Assembly: GCA_014874485.1 (NCBI GenBank)
Contig: JADBJK010000063.1
Location: 1-64,000, forward strand
Source: Chloroflexota bacterium
GTDB taxonomy: Bacteria; Chloroflexota; Anaerolineae; DTLA01
DNA: 64,000 nt
Reading direction: 5' to 3'
This document shows positions 58,646 through 64,000 of this stretch, piece after piece. The notes under the pieces are model-generated. The model was given only the letters and a program-made list of their open reading frames with translations. It was not told the DNA's origin and searched no databases. Both the position numbers and the translations under genes were made by a program. Position 1 is the stretch's first letter. Every line of letters begins with the position of its first letter.

Positions 58646-58762
58646 GGGAACCTCCTGCAACCCGAAAGTTGCAGAGAGTATAACACAACTGCGCGGTATT
58701 GACAGGGGACACTGTGCAAATTGCGGGCCAAATCCGCGGGCGATTTTCTCTGCGGTCAAGTC

Positions 58763-59686
58763 CTACGCGCCCGGCCTCACGCCCAGAATCCGCGCCATCA
58801 TCTGCGGGTCGTCGCGCAGAAGCCCCGAAGCGGGTAGCCGCTGAACCAGCAGGGCGAGGTTCGGGTCGCGGGCAAACACGTCCTGGAAGATGGGCAGCGC
58901 CTCGTCCACGCGCCCCATGTCGGCCAGCGTTACGGCGTGCCAGAAGGGGAGTTCGGCGATGTCGGGCACCATCTCGGCGGCGGCGCGGTATTCGCGCAGG
59001 GCGGCCTCCACGTCGCCCTTGCCGAGCAGTTCGTCGCCCAGGTTCATGCGGCGGTAGGCGCGGTGCACGGTGAGAAGGCGGCGCAGTTCGGCGATGGGCG
59101 TCGGGTGGTCTTCCACCCGCAACTCCACCACCACGTCATCCCAGGGCCTCGCGCTGGCCTGCGCCGGCACGATGAGCATGGCGGCGCTCTGCTGGCCGCG
59201 GACGTCGCCGCCTGCATCCTGCGCGGCCTCCAGCGCCCGGACAAGCCGCTCGGCCAGGTCGCCCGTCGCCGCGCGGTACGCCTCGTACATCGCCGGCCAC
59301 ACGCGGTCGTTCAGCATCATGTTCGCCTGGACCGAGAAGCCGTCGCCGGTCAGGTGGCCCGCTTCGGCGATGCAGCGCGCGCCCGTGTGCGCCGCCACGC
59401 GCCCCTGCGCATCCACCATCGCTACCTGGCGCAGTTCGCGGCCCTCGTCTTCGGCCAGCAGCGCGGCCAGCGCCTCGGGCGCGGACTTGCCCTGCGCCAT
59501 CAGGTCCAGTCCGCGGGGACCGTAGGCCACTTCCACCAGCGACTGGGTGGCGACCGCGCCGACACCTGCCCTGGCCCACGCCACCAGCCTGCCCACACCG
59601 AACCAGTGGGATTGCACCGCGACGCCCATCTCGCCGGTGGCGGGGTCGCGGGCGACAATGGAGAAAGTATGCGTGCGAGTTGTCAT
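58763..59686 (-). CDS. DUF1028 family Ntn-hydrolase-like protein with C-terminal TPR-like region
   Basis: THTFSIVARDPATGEMGVAVQSHWFGVGRLVAWARAGVGAVATQSLVEVAYGPRGL...GDGFSVQANMMLND. Confidence 0.88.
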   Translation of the reverse strand: MTTRTHTFSIVARDPATGEMGVAVQSHWFGVGRLVAWARAGVGAVATQSLVEVAYGPRGLDLMAQGKSAPEALAALLAEDEGRELRQVAMVDAQGRVAAHTGARCIAEAGHLTGDGFSVQANMMLNDRVWPAMYEAYRAATGDLAERLVRALEAAQDAGGDVRGQQSAAMLIVPAQASARPWDDVVVELRVEDHPTPIAELRRLLTVHRAYRRMNLGDELLGKGDVEAALREYRAAAEMVPDIAELPFWHAVTLADMGRVDEALPIFQDVFARDPNLALLVQRLPASGLLRDDPQMMARILGVRPGA

Positions 59687-59904
59687 CGTCCACCTGCCTG
59701 CGTGAGATTTGGCGACATTGTACCATTCGCCGCGCCGACGCGCAACGTTTCGCGCCGCGGGCGCATTGTGATATAATCCCGCGCGAGCAGCCGTTAGCCT
59801 GTGGCTATCAGCCTTCGGCCCACAGGGCAACTGCCCCTCGCTGGCGACACAGGAGCATCGCGCCATGGGCCAAAGGCTAACGGCCAAAAGCCAGAGGCCA
59901 ATCC

Positions 59905-61086
59905 ATGTCATTCGCTTTCGCCGTCCAATACGAAGACAAGCAGAGCGCCGCGCGGCTGGGCATGATGCACACGCCCCACGGCGATGTCCCCACGCCAGTG
60001 TTCATGCCCGTGGGCACCCAGGCGACGGTGAAGACGCTGGCCCCGCGCGACCTGGAGCGCCTGGGCGCGACGCTGATCCTGGCGAACACGTACCACCTGT
60101 ACCTGCGCCCCGGCCCCGATGTCGTGGCAGAGATGGGTGGCCTGCACCGCTTCATGGCATGGCGCGGCCCCATTCTCACCGACAGCGGCGGGTTCCAGGT
60201 GTTCAGCATGGAGGGCCTGCGCAAGGTTACCGAGGACGGCGTCGTGTTCCGGTCGCACGTGGACGGTTCCGAGCATGTCTTCACGCCCGAGAAGGTGATG
60301 CGCATTCAGGAGCAACTGGGGGCAGACATCATCATGTGCTTTGATGAGTGCGCCACGCCCACGGACTACGCCTACAGCAAGGCCGCCATGGAGCGCACCC
60401 ACCGCTGGGCCGAGCGGTGCAAGGCCGCCCACACCCGCCCCGACCAGGCGCTGTTCGGCATCGTGCAGGGCGGCATCTTCCCAGATTTGCGGCGGCAGAG
60501 CGCGGGGTTCATCGCGAGTCTGGACTTCCCGGGCATTGCCATCGGCGGGCTGAGCGTGGGCGAGAGCAAGCAGGAGATGTACCGCACGCTGGAACTGCTG
60601 GAGCCCGAACTGCCCCGGCACAAGCCGCGCTACCTGATGGGCGTCGGCGCGCCCGAGGACATCCTGGAAGCCGTGGCGCGCGGCGTGGACATGTTTGACT
60701 GCGTGCTCCCCACGCGGCTGGCGCGCAACGGCGCGGTCTTCAACCGCACGGGCCGCCTCAACCTGCGGAACGCCCAGTACACCCGCGACCCCAGGCCCAT
60801 TGAGGACGGCTGCGCGTGCTACACGTGTCAGAACTTCTCCCGCGCGTACATGCGCCACCTGATCATGAGCGACGAGATTCTGGGGCTGCATCTCGCTACC
60901 ATCCACAACGTGCATTTCTTGCTGCAACTCATGCGCGACATCCGCAAGGCCATCGCCGAGGACAGGTTCGCGCTGTTCAAGGACGACTTCCTGGCGGCGT
61001 TCCGCGTGCCCGACGAGCAGGTGCGCGCCCGCAACCGCGCGCTGCGCGGGAGCCGCAAGGCCGCGCGGTCCGGGGCGAAAGGGTAG
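59905..61086 (+). CDS. tgt: tRNA-guanine (queuine) transglycosylase
   Basis: [50 protein letters not shown]...[12 protein letters not shown]...[17 protein letters not shown]. Confidence 0.97.
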   Translation: MSFAFAVQYEDKQSAARLGMMHTPHGDVPTPVFMPVGTQATVKTLAPRDLERLGATLILANTYHLYLRPGPDVVAEMGGLHRFMAWRGPILTDSGGFQVFSMEGLRKVTEDGVVFRSHVDGSEHVFTPEKVMRIQEQLGADIIMCFDECATPTDYAYSKAAMERTHRWAERCKAAHTRPDQALFGIVQGGIFPDLRRQSAGFIASLDFPGIAIGGLSVGESKQEMYRTLELLEPELPRHKPRYLMGVGAPEDILEAVARGVDMFDCVLPTRLARNGAVFNRTGRLNLRNAQYTRDPRPIEDGCACYTCQNFSRAYMRHLIMSDEILGLHLATIHNVHFLLQLMRDIRKAIAEDRFALFKDDFLAAFRVPDEQVRARNRALRGSRKAARSGAKG

Positions 61087-61143
61087 GGAGCACATCGGCG
61101 GCGCTGCGGTTCGCGCCAGATTCTCGCTTGAAGGAGCGATCTC

Positions 61144-61947
61144 ATGGATTCATTGCAGGCGGTCATCCTGGGTCTCGTGCAGGGGCTTACCGAGTTTTTG
61201 CCGGTGAGCAGTTCCGCCCATCTGGTGCTGGTTCCGTGGGCGCTGGGGTGGGGCGAGCCGGGGCTTCTCTTTGATACGGTGCTCCACTGGGGCACGCTGG
61301 TGGCCGTGGTCGTGTACTTCTGGGACGACCTGTGGAGCCTGGTGCGGGCGTGGGTGGACAGCATCGCGCGGCGCAAGGTGGACACGCCCCAGGCCTGGCT
61401 GGCGTGGTTGATTTTGATCGGCACCATTCCCGCCGCAGTCATCGGCTTCCTGCTCAGCGATTTCTTTGAGAGCCTGTTTTCCGCGCCCCTGGCTGTGGCC
61501 GCGTTCCTCATCGGGACGGGGTTGATTCTCGCCGCCGCCGAGACCTCCTACGACAGGATTCGCAAGGTGGACACGCTCCGCCTGGGCGACGCCCTCATCG
61601 TCGGCCTGGCGCAGGCGGCGGCCATCGCCCCCGGACTGTCCCGCAGCGGGCTGACCATCACGGCGGGGATTTTCCGTGGGCTGGGGCGGGAAGCGGCGGC
61701 GCGGTTCAGTTTCCTGCTGTCCGTGCCCATCATTCTGGGCGCGGGCCTCAGCCAGATAGCCCACGCCGTCGCAAGCCCCGGTGCCACGGCGTGGTTCCCG
61801 CTGGTGCTAGGGTTCGCCAGCGCCGCCATTTCGGGCTATCTGGCCATTCACTTCCTGCTGGGGTTCGTGCGGCGGCGGCGGTTCTGGCCGTTTGCCGTGT
61901 ACTGCTGGGTCGTGGGGCTTGCGGCGCTGGCCGCGGTCATCCTCTAG
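61144..61947 (+). CDS. uppP: Undecaprenyl-diphosphate phosphatase
   Basis: LQAVILGLVQGLTEFLPVSSSAHLVLVPWALG...GLAQAAAIAPGLSRSGLTITAGIFRGLGREAAARFSFLLSVPIILGAG. Confidence 0.96.
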   Translation: MDSLQAVILGLVQGLTEFLPVSSSAHLVLVPWALGWGEPGLLFDTVLHWGTLVAVVVYFWDDLWSLVRAWVDSIARRKVDTPQAWLAWLILIGTIPAAVIGFLLSDFFESLFSAPLAVAAFLIGTGLILAAAETSYDRIRKVDTLRLGDALIVGLAQAAAIAPGLSRSGLTITAGIFRGLGREAAARFSFLLSVPIILGAGLSQIAHAVASPGATAWFPLVLGFASAAISGYLAIHFLLGFVRRRRFWPFAVYCWVVGLAALAAVIL

Positions 61948-61969
61948 GAGTCTGCCACAGGGATTCTTG

Positions 61970-62262
61970 ATGGTGTGTCATTGTGAGGGCGCGGAGCGCC
62001 CGAAGCAATCCCCGGTGCGTGAGATTGCTTCGCTTCGCTCGCAATGACAGGTGGGGATTGTCGTTGCGAGGGCGCGGAGCGCCCGTAGGGACAATTCATG
62101 AATTGTCCCTACTGAGGTGCGAAGCGCCGAAGAATCTCGTCAACCGAGATGCTTCGCTTGCAATGACGTGAGAAGGCACGTGCGACGCACCTCGGAGGTG
62201 CGTCGCACGTGGGCCGACTGGATGGCTTCGCTTCGCTCGCGATGACAACGGGCAATTTTCTC
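61970..62262. repeat. REP/MITE-like repeat cluster
   Basis: 28-bp palindrome 62085-62112; 35-bp palindrome 62177-62211; gggcgcggagcgccc stem. Confidence 0.85.
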
Positions 62263-62274
62263 TGCGGTCAAGTA

Positions 62275-62754
62275 CTAGCCCGCGTTGTCCGCGTTGGAGT
62301 CGGAAGCCCCTCGCGGGGTGCCACGGGACTTGACCGCCCGCCTCTCCACGCCGCGCAGGGCCGCCAGAGTGAGCACTGCCAGCAGTGTCCCCACCACGGC
62401 GATGAGGTACAGCCCGGCCGCTGCGGCCATGGCAATCGCGGCGACGGCCCACAATCCGGCGGCGGTGGTCAGGCCATGCACGTCGGTCTGGCGTTGGAAG
62501 ATGGTTCCTGCGCCGAGGAATCCCACGCCGGTAACTACCTGGGCGGCCACGCGCGCCGGGTCGCTGCCCGGAAAGGCGTAGATGGAGACGAGCGTGAACA
62601 TGGCCGCCCCCAGCCCTACCATGATGTAGGTGCGGAACCCCGCCGGTCGGCCGCGCCGCTCCCGCTCCCAGCCGATGGCCGCCGCCAGGAGCACCACCAG
62701 CAGCAACCGCGCGACGGGTTCCAACGCAGAGGTGATCGTTTCCGAGTTGAGCAT
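62275..62754 (-). CDS. MgtC/SapB family membrane protein
   Basis: LLVVLLAAAIGWERERRGRPAGFRTYIMVGLGAAMFTLVSIYAF...VTGVGFLGAGTIFQ. Confidence 0.93.
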   Translation of the reverse strand: MLNSETITSALEPVARLLLVVLLAAAIGWERERRGRPAGFRTYIMVGLGAAMFTLVSIYAFPGSDPARVAAQVVTGVGFLGAGTIFQRQTDVHGLTTAAGLWAVAAIAMAAAAGLYLIAVVGTLLAVLTLAALRGVERRAVKSRGTPRGASDSNADNAG

Positions 62755-62771
62755 GCTATCCTCCCATAATG

Positions 62772-62805
62772 CAAATCGGCAGGGGTGTGCGCCCCTGCCG
62801 ATTTG
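62772..62805 (-). terminator. Strong 14-bp hairpin downstream of ppdK (terminator-like)
   Basis: caaatcggcagggg-tgtgcg-cccctgccgatttg. Confidence 0.6.
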
Positions 62806-62844
62806 TGTGTTCTGGTCGTGTGTTCTGGTCGGGCAGCGAACGCG

Positions 62845-64000
<1,156 letters not shown>

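Overview
The window is a GC-rich bacterial chromosome segment. Gene content, repeat style and secreted-protein architecture suggest Chloroflexota, by inference only. It is densely coding, with about 60 supportable CDSs, one tRNA-Leu(GAG) and one TPP riboswitch. Main loci: a hybrid amino-acid/peptide ABC operon (954-6996), a liv BCAA operon, plsX, a multiheme cytochrome c, a TPP-riboswitch thiamine-precursor uptake operon, a SufS/NifU-like pair, nfo-tpiA, a two-ORF Mg/Co-chelatase locus, cooC, plsY, dinG, folC, porCDAB, upp, tgt, uppP and a partial ppdK. Spacers carry several families of short palindromic REP/MITE-like repeats, and many ORFs in the supplied track are artefacts of them. Strongest observations: (1) a 790-aa lipoprotein that fuses an amino-acid binding domain (SBP_bac_3) to a circularly permuted peptide-binding domain (SBP_bac_5), in one operon with DppB/DppC-like permeases, a GlnP/HisM-like permease and a single GlnQ-like ATPase; (2) an A9 slippery run at the end of the ChlI-like ORF, with an open -1 frame into the ChlD/VWA ORF, suggesting frameshifting; (3) riboswitch/attenuator-like leaders upstream of the liv and por operons; (4) compensatory stem variation among REP-like repeats. 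No CRISPR array, prophage, rRNA or transposase was seen. All family calls come from reading the translations; no database search was run.
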